Shown piece by piece: positions 25,423-34,540 of a stretch of DNA of 64,000 nucleotides; positions within the stretch are counted from its first letter, which is position 1, and each line of letters starts with the position of its first letter. Under the pieces are notes generated by a model. That model was given only the letters and a program-made list of their open reading frames with translations, had not been told where the DNA came from and did not search any database. Source of the DNA: Chryseobacterium sp. GVT01B (GTDB lineage Bacteria; Bacteroidota; Bacteroidia; Flavobacteriales; Weeksellaceae); contig NZ_JAHXYI010000004.1 in NCBI RefSeq assembly GCF_019970045.1, forward strand, positions 186,001 through 250,000. Reading direction: 5' to 3'. The translations under genes were made by a program, and so were the position numbers.

Positions 25423-26700
25423 ATGAAGATTAACAGGAGAAGACGCTTAATAAGAACATTCAATCTCTTAGATCAACCTATCAGATTCAATCCGTTCGTA
25501 TTCAGCCGTACTTTTTTCATGTGGGCTGTTACAGGTCTTGTAGGCGGTATTATTGCCGGAGGATATTGGATCGTACTGGAGCATTTCACTGAATTCCTGT
25601 CCGGGTTTCAAGGATGGCAGGTGATTCCGACCATGGCAATATGTGGATTGCTGGCTGGATTGGTGATTCATTTTATTGGTGATCCGGGAGAAATTCATTT
25701 GATTGTTAATAATATCAGATTCAATAAAGGAAAGCTGGAACCGAAGAACAATCCTTCGATGATTCTTTCATCCCTGTTTTGTGTAGCTTCAGGAGGAAGC
25801 TTGGGGCCGGAAGCTCCTTTGGTACAGGTAACCGGTTCTACGGGAACCTGGCTTGGGAAAATCTTCAGATTAAAAGGAGAAGAGCTGCGTTCTTTAAGTA
25901 TTGCCGGGATGGCTTCAGGTTTTACTGCATTATTTGGTGCACCGCTGGGAGGAAGTCTTTTTTCTCTGGAAATCCTGCATCATAAACACGCTGTAGAATA
26001 TTATAAAGCCATTATTCCTGCGTTGGTAGCGAGCTGTTTCAGTTATCTGATGTTTGCTTTGATCATCCACTTAGGAATCGGGGCAACCTGGGATTTGAAA
26101 GCCTATCATTATACCGGAGTATATGATTTTCTATATGCTACGCTGTTCGGAATTGTAGGAACATTTTTTGGATGGATTTTCATTTTTGTTGTTAAGTTTT
26201 TCAAGAAAGTTTTTGAATACAGACAATTTCCGATTTACATTAAAACATTGGTAGGAGGAATTGTTTTAGGAATCATTGCCTATAATTTCCCTATTACAAG
26301 ATACTTTGGACATAACGAGATCAACCAGCTGATCGGTGGTAATTTCGGACTCAATTTCTTAATCCTGATTCTGGTTTTTAAAATACTGGCGATTGCCATT
26401 ACAGTAACTTCAGGATGGAGGGGAGGATTTATCATTCCGCTGTTCTTTGTAGGCACCACATTAGGATTGATTATCCATAATTTATTTCCAGGTGTAGATA
26501 CTACATTAGCTATTGTAAGCTGCATGGCGGCGATTAATGCCTGTGTGACAAGAACGCCGATGAGTACTACCATTATCTTAGGAACACTTACCGGGTTTAC
26601 CTATTTTGTACCGATATTATTTGCGAGTCTCACAGGATATTTTCTGGCTCCAAGAATTCCGTTCATCGGATCACAATCTGAGAAATTAGTGGAAGAATAA
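25423..26700 (+). CDS. ClC-family chloride channel/transporter
   Basis: This 425-aa polytopic inner-membrane protein has the ClC fold. The selectivity-filter region reads GSLGPEAPLVQ (residues 125-135). The position of the gating glutamate of E. coli ClC-ec1 (GREGP) is Leu127 here. In characterised exchangers that Glu is needed for proton coupling, so this protein may be an uncoupled channel (inference). The GWRGGFIIPLFFVG segment (about 336-349), usually GxFxP, is also present. Last gene of the operon. Confidence 0.93.
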   Translation: MKINRRRRLIRTFNLLDQPIRFNPFVFSRTFFMWAVTGLVGGIIAGGYWIVLEHFTEFLSGFQGWQVIPTMAICGLLAGLVIHFIGDPGEIHLIVNNIRFNKGKLEPKNNPSMILSSLFCVASGGSLGPEAPLVQVTGSTGTWLGKIFRLKGEELRSLSIAGMASGFTALFGAPLGGSLFSLEILHHKHAVEYYKAIIPALVASCFSYLMFALIIHLGIGATWDLKAYHYTGVYDFLYATLFGIVGTFFGWIFIFVVKFFKKVFEYRQFPIYIKTLVGGIVLGIIAYNFPITRYFGHNEINQLIGGNFGLNFLILILVFKILAIAITVTSGWRGGFIIPLFFVGTTLGLIIHNLFPGVDTTLAIVSCMAAINACVTRTPMSTTIILGTLTGFTYFVPILFASLTGYFLAPRIPFIGSQSEKLVEE

Positions 26701-26763
26701 AGGAAATTTGAGTGATATGTTAAAAATCAAGTCAATCAGACTTTAATTTTTGAGTCAATAAAC

Positions 26764-26793
26764 TTGAACTTCCATGTCTTTTTAGTAAATTTG
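26764..26793 (+). promoter_or_regulatory. Promoter of sucC (TTG-N19-TAAATTTG)
   Basis: TTG at 26764-26766 and TAAATTTG at 26786-26793 are separated by 19 bases, an ideal Bacteroidota promoter. The ATG of sucC lies 38 bases beyond. Confidence 0.8.
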
Positions 26794-26831
26794 TCAACCT
26801 TTAAATATTAAAATAAAATAATAAAAATAAT

Positions 26832-28022
26832 ATGAATCTTCACGAGTATCAATCAAAAGAGATTTTATCAAAGTATGGAGTAGCTATCCAACGTGGTTTC
26901 GTTGCAAACAACGTAGATGAAGCTGTAGCAGCTGCTGAAAAATTGACTGCTGAAACCGGAGCTCAGGCTTGGGTTGTAAAAGCGCAGATTCACGCAGGTG
27001 GTCGTGGTAAAGGTGGGGGTGTTAAGTTTTCTCCAAACATGGATAAACTTAAAGAGAACGCTCAGAATATCATCGGAATGCAGTTGGTAACTCCTCAAAC
27101 TTCTGCTGAAGGTAAAAAAGTACACTCTGTTTTGGTTGCAGAAGATGTTTATTATCCAGGAGAATCTGAAACTAAAGAATTTTATGTTTCTATTCTTTTA
27201 GATAGAGCTGAAGGAAAAAATACAATCGTATATTCTACTGAAGGTGGTATGGATATTGAGCACGTTGCTGAAGTAACTCCTCATTTGATCCACAACGAAC
27301 TTATTGATCCTGCTATTGGTCTTCAAGGGTTCCAGGCTAGAAAAATTGCTTTCAACCTAGGTCTTGAAGGAAACGCATTCAAAGAATTTGTGAAATTTAT
27401 TTCATCTCTTTACAATGCATATACAGGAATTGATGCTTCTCTTTTTGAAATCAACCCGGTATTAAAAACTTCTGATAACAAGATTATCGCTGTAGATGCT
27501 AAAGTAACTTTAGATGATAACTCATTGTTCCGTCACAAAGACTTAGCTGAACTTAGAGATACAAGAGAAGAAGATCCAATGGATGTAGAAGCTGGTGAAG
27601 CTGGTCTTAACTTCGTAAAACTAGATGGTAACGTTGCTTGTATGGTAAACGGGGCTGGTCTTGCAATGGCAACTATGGATATCATCAAATTATCAGGTGG
27701 TAACCCGGCTAACTTCCTTGACGTAGGTGGTACTGCTGATGCTCAGAGAGTACAGACTGCTTTCGGAATCATCTTAAGAGATCCAAACGTAAAAGCTATT
27801 TTGATCAACATCTTCGGAGGTATCGTAAGATGTGACAGAGTTGCTCAGGGAGTTGTAGATGCTTACAAAGCGATGGGTAGCCTTCCGGTTCCATTGATCG
27901 TAAGATTACAGGGAACTAATGCTGTAGAAGCTAAAAAATTAATTGACGAGTCTGGTCTTCCGGTACACTCTGCAATTACTTTAGAAGAAGCTGCAAACAA
28001 AGTAAAAGAAGTTTTAGCGTAA
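26832..28022 (+). CDS. sucC: Succinyl-CoA synthetase (ADP/GDP-forming), beta subunit
   Basis: This 396-aa protein forms the nucleotide-binding beta subunit of succinyl-CoA ligase in the TCA cycle, working with SucD. The start MNLHEYQSKEIL, the ATP-grasp lysine and GGRGKGGGVKF (about 56-66), LFEINPV, and the C-terminal FGGIVRCDRVAQG are all typical. sucD is not adjacent, which is common in flavobacteria. Codon use is strongly biased, as expected for high expression. A clear promoter and a terminator make it monocistronic. Confidence 0.98.
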   Translation: MNLHEYQSKEILSKYGVAIQRGFVANNVDEAVAAAEKLTAETGAQAWVVKAQIHAGGRGKGGGVKFSPNMDKLKENAQNIIGMQLVTPQTSAEGKKVHSVLVAEDVYYPGESETKEFYVSILLDRAEGKNTIVYSTEGGMDIEHVAEVTPHLIHNELIDPAIGLQGFQARKIAFNLGLEGNAFKEFVKFISSLYNAYTGIDASLFEINPVLKTSDNKIIAVDAKVTLDDNSLFRHKDLAELRDTREEDPMDVEAGEAGLNFVKLDGNVACMVNGAGLAMATMDIIKLSGGNPANFLDVGGTADAQRVQTAFGIILRDPNVKAILINIFGGIVRCDRVAQGVVDAYKAMGSLPVPLIVRLQGTNAVEAKKLIDESGLPVHSAITLEEAANKVKEVLA

Positions 28023-28044
28023 TCTAAAATTTTCAAATAAATAG

Positions 28045-28076
28045 AAAACCGTTCCATTTTTGGAACGGTTTTTTTG
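28045..28076 (+). terminator. Terminator of sucC
   Basis: Arms AAAACCGTTCCA (28045-28056) and TGGAACGGTTTT (28061-28072) with a T-run. Confidence 0.92.
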
Positions 28077-28115
28077 TTATTATTTTGGAAGGCTAACCGT
28101 TGAAATGATGTGATT

Positions 28116-28730
28116 TTATTTATTGAATTCTTCCAGTCTGAAAAGATCCAGAACATTGGGTGCAATTTTTAAATCCGGCCTGAAAATCAATATTCCTTTT
28201 ACAAAATTTTTAAGTAATAAATTACCATTTGTAATAACCAGATCAATATCTAAATTGACAGATTTACTGATAATTTTTTTTAATACCGGCTCAAAGAAAT
28301 AAATACATAAACTAGGAGCAGATTCATGATACTCAGTCAGAAATACATCATATTTGCCATTTTCAGGGTTTGGAAGAAGATCAGCATACGGTATAGAATG
28401 TAAAATGTCCTGGTTGCGATAATGATGAAGTCCCTTTTCATCAACAATAATGTGGGTGGTTGTATTTTTTTTGATTTTCTGAGTGACTAGCCAGGCAAAC
28501 AAACTCACAATTGCTGTAAAAAGGCCAATTAAAACAATCTTTATTTCTACAGAGATTTCTTTTGCATTCAATACCAATATAGCCATTATTATAACGGATA
28601 AAGGGGTGATAATTAAAAATGATCTGCCAACAGTCTTTATCAATAACGTAAGTCCTTTTGAAGTTTTTGATTCAATAGGGAGGAATGAATTTGATTGTGA
28701 TGACATATTTTGTTGGTTAGATCTTTTCAT
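28116..28730 (-). CDS. Membrane protein of unknown function with two helices, 204 aa
   Basis: I do not recognise a named family. Two membrane segments (about 37-55, FLIITPLSVIIMAILVLN; 63-84, IKIVLIGLFTAIVSLFAWLV) are followed by a ~120-residue cytosolic domain. This may be a PH-like fold, since VDEKGLHHYRNQDILHSIPYADL looks like the start of such domains found in bacterial membrane proteins. The domain assignment is a guess. It is a single gene, convergent with sucC. Confidence 0.75.
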   Translation of the reverse strand: MKRSNQQNMSSQSNSFLPIESKTSKGLTLLIKTVGRSFLIITPLSVIIMAILVLNAKEISVEIKIVLIGLFTAIVSLFAWLVTQKIKKNTTTHIIVDEKGLHHYRNQDILHSIPYADLLPNPENGKYDVFLTEYHESAPSLCIYFFEPVLKKIISKSVNLDIDLVITNGNLLLKNFVKGILIFRPDLKIAPNVLDLFRLEEFNK

Positions 28731-28852
28731 AAATGTAGGAAATTATGTAATAACTATTTTAATCTAAAACGGATATAGCAGAAAACCTAATTAAACCGAT
28801 ATATCAATATAAAAGCCTTTATGATACTCAACCTTTATTAATAGTATAAAAT

Positions 28853-28882
28853 AAAGACCACCTCATTTTTGAAGTGGTCTTT
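28853..28882 (-). terminator. Terminator of the MscS-type channel gene
   Basis: AAAGACCACCTC (28853-28864) pairs with GAAGTGGTCTTT (28871-28882), with one mismatch. On the minus strand it is followed by ATTTTATACT. Confidence 0.8.
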
Positions 28883-28900
28883 ATCTTCATATGTTATTTT

Positions 28901-29788
28901 TTACTTATCCTGATAATTTTCCGGCAAATTAGTCTCTCCACTCGTAATACTGATACTCGTTGGCGTTACCAACTGCACTTTATCCACATCAAAACGCTCT
29001 TTAATCCCTAAATAAGCCTTACTTCTTACCTGAGCCAGATTAGAACCTACTTTTATCCAGAACTTCACCTGAAGATTAAATGCACCTTGTTTCAGATCTG
29101 TAAAGATCACCTCAATGGTGTCTAACTTATCCACATTGTCAAGATTTTTAATCACATCCAGAATCCCTTTCTGCGCTATACTGATATCTTCATCAGCAGG
29201 AATTTCAAAATTTAAAATAATCCTGCGTTGTGGGGAAGCTGTAATATTATAAAACGGAGCATTGAAGACGACCTGATTAGGAATATAAGCCTTCTTCCCG
29301 TCATCAGTAAGAATTTTGGTTGTTAAAAAACCGATCTCCTGTACCGTCCCTGAATGTGCTCCAATCGTAATATAATCTCCTACTTTGTATGCTTTGTCAA
29401 TTCCAATCAGCATTCCGGAGAAAATACTGGATACAAGATCTTTCAGGGCAACCCCTGCAATAACCCCTGCAACCCCCAAACTTCCGATAAACTTCCAGAG
29501 AAAACCGCTGAATCCCATTATTTCCAGTGCAATAAAAGTTCCCATCAGCATGATCAGGAATCTGAATATACTGATTAAAGTCACTAGTGAACTTTCTTTT
29601 TTGCTCTTCGGGAAAAATTTATGGAACAGTTTTACGGCTGCCTGACTTAAATATTTACTGGTAATCAGGAAAAATGTAAATACTAAAATTCCGACAATAA
29701 GTTTTGGGGTAAGCTCTGCAAATGTCACATACCAGTTTTCCAATACTTTATAAACAAGATCTACATACCTGAGTCCGGTCTTCTCCAT
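28901..29788 (-). CDS. Mechanosensitive ion channel, MscS family
   Basis: This 295-aa inner-membrane protein opens under membrane tension to release solutes on osmotic downshock. After two N-terminal helices, the pore helix is Gly/Ala-rich (IGSLGVAGVIAGVALKDLVSSIFSGM, about 94-119). The cytosolic beta domain follows (KVGDYITIGAHSGTVQEIGFLTTKI), then the C-terminal alpha/beta vestibule. The length and order fit small-conductance MscS. Single gene with its own terminator. Confidence 0.94.
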   Translation of the reverse strand: MEKTGLRYVDLVYKVLENWYVTFAELTPKLIVGILVFTFFLITSKYLSQAAVKLFHKFFPKSKKESSLVTLISIFRFLIMLMGTFIALEIMGFSGFLWKFIGSLGVAGVIAGVALKDLVSSIFSGMLIGIDKAYKVGDYITIGAHSGTVQEIGFLTTKILTDDGKKAYIPNQVVFNAPFYNITASPQRRIILNFEIPADEDISIAQKGILDVIKNLDNVDKLDTIEVIFTDLKQGAFNLQVKFWIKVGSNLAQVRSKAYLGIKERFDVDKVQLVTPTSISITSGETNLPENYQDK

Positions 29789-29831
29789 GAATAAAAATTT
29801 TAATTAAAGATATAAATTTTCATCAAAAAAT

Positions 29832-29867
29832 TTGCCAGTTCCAAAAAGTCTACTAAATTTGTAGACT
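29832..29867 (+). promoter_or_regulatory. Peroxiredoxin promoter with overlapping palindromic operator
   Basis: TTG (29832-29834), 19 bases, then TAAATTTG (29854-29861) form a good promoter 22 bases before the ATG. A perfect inverted repeat AGTCTAC-N7-GTAGACT (29847-29867) is centred on the -7 element. A protein bound there would block RNA polymerase, so repression is likely; which regulator is unknown. Confidence 0.65.
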
Positions 29868-29883
29868 ATAAAGAAAAAGCATT

Positions 29884-30519
29884 ATGTCAATTAAACTAGG
29901 AGATACAGCACCCAACTTTCAGACAGAGTCATCTGTAGGTGATATTAATTTCTATAATTATCTGGGAGATTCCTGGGGGATTCTGTTTTCGCATCCTGCA
30001 GATTATACGCCGGTATGCACTACAGAGTTGGGATACACCGCAAAATTGCAATCTGAATTTGATGCCAGAGGAACGAAAGTGATTGCTTTAAGTGTAGATG
30101 GAGTAGAGGATCACCAAAACTGGGTAAAAGATATTAATGAAACCCAGAATACCAATGTACAGTTTCCTATTATTGCTGATAAAGACAGAAAAGTTTCTGA
30201 GCTGTATGATTTTATTCATCCTAATGCTTCGGTGACGGCTACTGTACGTTCTCTTTTGATTATTGATCCTTCCAAAAAAGTTAGACTGATTATTACCTAT
30301 CCGGCCTCTACAGGAAGAAATTTTGATGAAATCCTTAGAGTGCTGGATTCTTTACAGCTTGTGGATAATTATCGCGTGGCTACTCCTGTTAACTGGGAAA
30401 ATGGAGAAGATGTGATTGTTCCGCCAACGATTTCTACAGAAGAAGCACGAAAGATTTTTCCAAAAGGAGTGACAGAAATAAAACCTTATTTACGATACAC
30501 GCCACAACCCAATACATGA
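29884..30519 (+). CDS. 1-Cys peroxiredoxin (Prx6 subfamily)
   Basis: This 211-aa cytosolic thiol peroxidase reduces hydrogen peroxide and organic peroxides. The peroxidatic Cys45 lies in PADYTPVCTTELG, and no other cysteine occurs in the protein, so it is a true 1-Cys enzyme needing an external thiol. The longer C-terminal domain (YRVATPVNWENGEDVIVPP) and the length fit Prx6, not AhpC. A palindrome overlapping the promoter suggests control by oxidative stress (inference). Confidence 0.95.
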   Translation: MSIKLGDTAPNFQTESSVGDINFYNYLGDSWGILFSHPADYTPVCTTELGYTAKLQSEFDARGTKVIALSVDGVEDHQNWVKDINETQNTNVQFPIIADKDRKVSELYDFIHPNASVTATVRSLLIIDPSKKVRLIITYPASTGRNFDEILRVLDSLQLVDNYRVATPVNWENGEDVIVPPTISTEEARKIFPKGVTEIKPYLRYTPQPNT

Positions 30520-30556
30520 TTTATTTGATTTTTTATAGTTTAGTTTTAATTTGTAC

Positions 30557-30596
30557 GAAAAGCGCCCCGAAATAAATTTTCGGGGCGCTTTCATTT
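30557..30596. terminator. Bidirectional terminator between peroxiredoxin and OMP genes
   Basis: GAAAGCGCCCCGAAA and TTTCGGGGCGCTTTC (30557-30592) form a long GC-rich stem with a T-rich tail on the plus strand. It separates convergent genes. Confidence 0.9.
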
Positions 30597-30615
30597 TTTA
30601 TAAGTATTTCAGTGA

Positions 30616-31206
30616 TTACTTAACGTCGTTGATGATTTGTTTACCTTTAGAAGTTGGTAAATAAATACTGAATCCAACATTGAAAGTTAAAGTAGAAGTT
30701 AATCCCTCACTACCAAATCCTGCAACACCATTATATTTTACTAGGCCTTCAACACCAATGTTTGGTGTAATGAAGTATGAATAACCAGGACCTGCTCCAA
30801 AATCTAAACCTGTTGTAGAGTTAGATCCTTCAGTAGAAGTACCTCCAATACCTACATTACCTTCAAAGAACCATCTTCCGTGGTGTAATAGATTATCGAC
30901 TCCTTTTTCTCCTGGAGAAACGTAATATCTGCCTAAAGCCCCAACTTTATAAACAAAATTGGTAGGCGATCCATTTGTTACTTTATTAAATCCTAAATCT
31001 ATATATCCCCCAACAGCTACATTGTCTTGAATAAAGTAAGCCGCTTTTGGCTGTAATGAAATATTATATCCACCACCCGTATTTAAACCAAAATTACTGG
31101 CTACGATGCTACTTCCTACCATCCAATTACCTTTTTGAATCTGAGCGTTTGCGGTTGCTGTTAAACCTGCTACGGCTAATATCCCTGTTAAAATAAGTTT
31201 TTTCAT
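30616..31206 (-). CDS. Outer-membrane beta-barrel protein, 196 aa
   Basis: A signal peptide (residues 1-22, ending TATANAQ) leads into alternating beta strands with Gly/aromatic patterning (GGYNISLQPKAAYFI, VAVGGYIDLGFN, FGAGPGYSYFITPNIGVEGLVKYN). This fits an eight-stranded OmpW/OmpA-like barrel (porin-family DUF/outer membrane beta-barrel, PF13505 type). The last residues are not the usual C-terminal Phe, but a short tail (KGKQIINDVK). Single gene. Its 255-bp upstream gap is A/T-rich and shows no strong site. Confidence 0.88.
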   Translation of the reverse strand: MKKLILTGILAVAGLTATANAQIQKGNWMVGSSIVASNFGLNTGGGYNISLQPKAAYFIQDNVAVGGYIDLGFNKVTNGSPTNFVYKVGALGRYYVSPGEKGVDNLLHHGRWFFEGNVGIGGTSTEGSNSTTGLDFGAGPGYSYFITPNIGVEGLVKYNGVAGFGSEGLTSTLTFNVGFSIYLPTSKGKQIINDVK

Positions 31207-31461
31207 AATTTATTATTTTAATAATTAAATGTTTATTATTCACGAGTTATAGAAAAAACAATAAATGTGCCATACTCTTAATTTTAGGTAATTTTTCTAA
31301 ATAAACGTTAATATTCTCAGGGAGATATAATTCATTTTTTTAACATATTAACTGAGGATTTCATAATGATAAAGAAAATAAAAAGCGGGTTTTAAAAAGG
31401 AAATGATAAAAATGAGTAATAATCCCAAGTGCTTTTCTCTCTTTGTTCAGTGTGCTGAGTA

Positions 31462-31977
31462 TTAAACAAATAAAAGAATGATAGATATGATCAGCCCTGC
31501 AATCGTAAACTTGATTCCGCGTTTGAAAGCCTTTGTTTTAGGATTAAACATCCAGAAACTTGAAATCACAAAAAAGAAAAGAGAAACTCCGAAGAATACA
31601 CTTAGAGGCGATATAGCATCCTTAGACTGTGATTTGTGAAGAGAAACCATTTTGTCTAATACGAAAGGCAGCTCTTTCTTTGTATACTTTGCTTTTCCGG
31701 TTGCACTGTCATAAGTTCCCTGTTTAAAATAAAGAACACTTCCTTCTGTTTTTTCCACTTCAAGACCTTTCATCTTCAGCTCTTTTTTCAGTTCTTTCTC
31801 TGAAAGATTGGCTGCGATATTTTTTTCATACTTCTTTTCGCTTTTCAGAAAATCAGTGTCTCTGTACACGAGAAGGATTCCACTTAAAGAATATACTGCC
31901 ATAATTCCGGCAAGGAAATATCCCAGATAACGGTGTGTAATTCTCATGAAACTTCTTGTGTCTTTAATCTTATCCAT
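31462..31977 (-). CDS. PepSY-type membrane protein linked to iron uptake
   Basis: This 171-aa protein has an N-terminal helix (residues 15-37, RYLGYFLAGIMAVYSLSGILLVY) of the PepSY_TM type, a periplasmic ~85-residue domain, and two C-terminal helices. It is a short form of the PepSY-associated membrane proteins that often accompany TonB-dependent siderophore receptors and may act as ferric-siderophore reductases. It is 95 bp downstream of such a receptor on the same strand, so cotranscription is likely. The reductase role is inferred; the haem-ligand histidines of longer relatives are largely absent. Confidence 0.82.
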   Translation of the reverse strand: MDKIKDTRSFMRITHRYLGYFLAGIMAVYSLSGILLVYRDTDFLKSEKKYEKNIAANLSEKELKKELKMKGLEVEKTEGSVLYFKQGTYDSATGKAKYTKKELPFVLDKMVSLHKSQSKDAISPLSVFFGVSLFFFVISSFWMFNPKTKAFKRGIKFTIAGLIISIILLFV

Positions 31978-32072
31978 ATCTTATTGTTTTGTTTTTGTTT
32001 TAAAATTTCAAAAGTGGAAACTGCAAAAATGCAATTTCCACTTTTAATGAAAGAATTATTATATAAAGAATT

Positions 32073-34358
32073 CTAAAGTCTGTATGTCAGTGTGAAATAG
32101 TAATTTCTCGGCGTGATAGGATTCACTGAATAATTTTCATGAACATTGTAATTTACGACATCAAACAGGTTCCCCACTTTCCCCTGGATAGAGAATTTAT
32201 TCCATTCATAGCCTACAGATACAGAAACGGTTGTATAGTCTTTCAGATCAAACATTCTGCTCACATTATTTCTGCTTGTGTTTGTAGATTTTGAATCATT
32301 CCATCCGGCGATTCTGTCTCCGATGTAATAAACTCCAGCTCCAATTTTTAAACCTTTTACGTAGTTTGTAAATTTATAGAAAACAGAAGCATTCGCTGTT
32401 GTAGCTGGTGTTCTTACCAGTCTTTGGTTTTCAACGTATCCTTTTTCAGGAGTGTCGGTATAAACAGAATTGTTATAAGAAAAACCTCCGATTATAGATA
32501 AGTTTTCTGTAGGATTTCCTGTAATGTCTAATTCAACACCACGGCTTCTCATATTTCCTGCAAATTCTTTAAGATTGGTATCTGTTGAATTTACCGGAGC
32601 TCCGTTTTGAGCAGAAGCGAACCAATATGTTTGATAATAATTATTGTACATAATCTGGTAAGCTGTTAAGTTAACCGCTAAAGCATTGTTCCAGAAATTC
32701 TTTTTAATACCGATTTCGTATTGATCTACTGTTGACGGCTTTATACTTTGTCTTGATAAAGTATTTAACTGATTTTGAACATCTGAAACAGGCTGATTGG
32801 TGTTTACTGTACCAAATTGATCTGAAGTATATCCAGCATTTGAAGCAAACGAATTAGTATATGTTGCAAACACCGAAAGATTTTCATTTGGAGCATACAC
32901 CAAACCTACTTTTGGAGAGAATGCATTGTCAGATGTCGAAGAATTGGCAACTTCAATTTTATCATTTAATGTAAAACGAGTTGTCAGCGTAGGCATATTT
33001 TCTATATAAGACCATCTTAACCCTGCAATTACTTTTAGTTGTTTGGTTAAGCTGATAAAATCCTGTGCATAGATCCCGATTCTTCTTGTATTGATTCTGT
33101 TTCTTGTATTAAGAGTAGAATTTGGCATATCAATACTTCCCCATGTTGATGGATCATCTAAATACAGAAGATTTTTTGGAGCTGCAATATTATATGCATA
33201 CGCATCTGCCTGGCTGTAATCAGCATCTGAACCAATTAAAACTTTGTGGTTGATTCTTCCTGTATTGAATTCACCATTAATGTTTACCTGTGCAGAAGTA
33301 TAATTTTGTTCGTTGTAAGTTCTGCCAAAAGGTCTTTTCCATGATAATCTGTTAGGATCTACAGTAGCATCTTTAGTGTCATATATCCATTGTACTCTTT
33401 CAGAAGAAAAATAATCTTTAGTGTAGTTTTGGTAAGAAGCTGTAGCGTTCAAAGACCATCTTTCGTTAAATTGATGATTAAAAGTTACGTTCGTAGAAGC
33501 TTGCTGTACATTTTGATATTGCCAGTCAGTACCGAAGAATGTGTTTCTGGAAACAGCATCATTCAATCTGTAGCTTTGGTCTTTTTCAGTAATAGATCCG
33601 ATTCCGAAATCCGGAGTAAAATTATTTTTAAGATAATCTGCCTCAACAATTAACTGAGATTTATCGCTTAAATTAAATAAAAATGAAGGATTGAAGTAGT
33701 ATTTCTCTGATTCTACAACATCTCTGAAACTTTCAGCATGCTCATAGGCACCATTTATTCTGAATGCAACATGTTTGGATAGAGGCCCATAAATATCAAC
33801 TGTTGGCTTATAGGAATTCCAGCTTCCTCCGTTTAATCCTACGCTTCCCCCAAAATTGAATTTAGGTTTTTTGGTAATCATATTGATAACACCACCAGCT
33901 GCTGTATTACCAAAAAGCATAGCATTCGCTCCCTTTAAAACTTCTACTCTTTCCAGACCACTTACTTCAGGGAAAACACCACTGTTTATTCTTGAACCAT
34001 TCTTGAAGATGTTATCATTTCCTAAAATGAAACCACGTCCACCAAAACTATCCTGAGAATTTCCTCTGGATGAAGTGATATACAGACCGTTTACATTCTG
34101 AAGAACATCGCTAAGCTGTTTTGCCTGCTGCTGCTCAATGATTTCGTGAGTAACAATAGCAATAGGCTGTGGATTTTCCATTACCGTCAGGTTTGATTTT
34201 GTCGATAATGGTCTAGCCTGGTTCGGATTTCCTGTTTTGTGAAGATTAATATCCTCAATGGTCTGAGTTCTGATGGTGTCTACTTCAGCATTTTTCATCT
34301 GTGAACTTGCTGAAACAGCGATCAATAGAAGACCCAAAGAAAGTAGTTGTCTTTTCAT
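32073..34358 (-). CDS. TonB-dependent siderophore receptor
   Basis: This 761-aa outer-membrane receptor imports ferric siderophores using TonB energy. A signal peptide (residues 1-19) is followed by the plug domain (about 50-170: VMENPQPIAIVTHEIIEQQ, SDVLQNVNGLYIT, FGGRGFILGNDN, GLERVEVLKGANAMLFGN, GGVINMITKKP), then a 22-strand barrel that ends in the usual aromatic strand NYYFTLTYRL. There is no N-terminal STN signalling domain. The plug motifs fit the FhuA-like siderophore class (TIGR01783); the ligand is unknown. A 16-bp palindrome lies upstream. Confidence 0.96.
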   Translation of the reverse strand: MKRQLLSLGLLLIAVSASSQMKNAEVDTIRTQTIEDINLHKTGNPNQARPLSTKSNLTVMENPQPIAIVTHEIIEQQQAKQLSDVLQNVNGLYITSSRGNSQDSFGGRGFILGNDNIFKNGSRINSGVFPEVSGLERVEVLKGANAMLFGNTAAGGVINMITKKPKFNFGGSVGLNGGSWNSYKPTVDIYGPLSKHVAFRINGAYEHAESFRDVVESEKYYFNPSFLFNLSDKSQLIVEADYLKNNFTPDFGIGSITEKDQSYRLNDAVSRNTFFGTDWQYQNVQQASTNVTFNHQFNERWSLNATASYQNYTKDYFSSERVQWIYDTKDATVDPNRLSWKRPFGRTYNEQNYTSAQVNINGEFNTGRINHKVLIGSDADYSQADAYAYNIAAPKNLLYLDDPSTWGSIDMPNSTLNTRNRINTRRIGIYAQDFISLTKQLKVIAGLRWSYIENMPTLTTRFTLNDKIEVANSSTSDNAFSPKVGLVYAPNENLSVFATYTNSFASNAGYTSDQFGTVNTNQPVSDVQNQLNTLSRQSIKPSTVDQYEIGIKKNFWNNALAVNLTAYQIMYNNYYQTYWFASAQNGAPVNSTDTNLKEFAGNMRSRGVELDITGNPTENLSIIGGFSYNNSVYTDTPEKGYVENQRLVRTPATTANASVFYKFTNYVKGLKIGAGVYYIGDRIAGWNDSKSTNTSRNNVSRMFDLKDYTTVSVSVGYEWNKFSIQGKVGNLFDVVNYNVHENYSVNPITPRNYYFTLTYRL

Positions 34359-34392
34359 TTTATTTTTATGTAGAACAGTTTTAAATAAGGCG

Positions 34393-34447
34393 CAAATGTA
34401 AGTATTTGTTTAGAATAGATAAAAATAATTTTATGATTTAAATCATA
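34393..34447 (-). promoter_or_regulatory. Receptor promoter and upstream 16-bp palindrome
   Basis: On the minus strand TACATTTG (34393-34400) is a -7 element 35 bases before the receptor ATG. Further upstream TATGATTTAAATCATA (34432-34447) is a perfect 16-bp palindrome between the divergent receptor and oxidoreductase genes. TGAT-N4-ATCA is the pattern of FNR/CRP-type sites, but a Fur-type iron regulator is also possible. Confidence 0.5.
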
Positions 34448-34540
34448 TTTTTCAGCGTTAGTGAGATGGATTATTTCTATACCTCCTTTAGATTAAGGAA
34501 TAGAGCGTTTTTTATGAATATATTTGTTAAAAATTATAAT

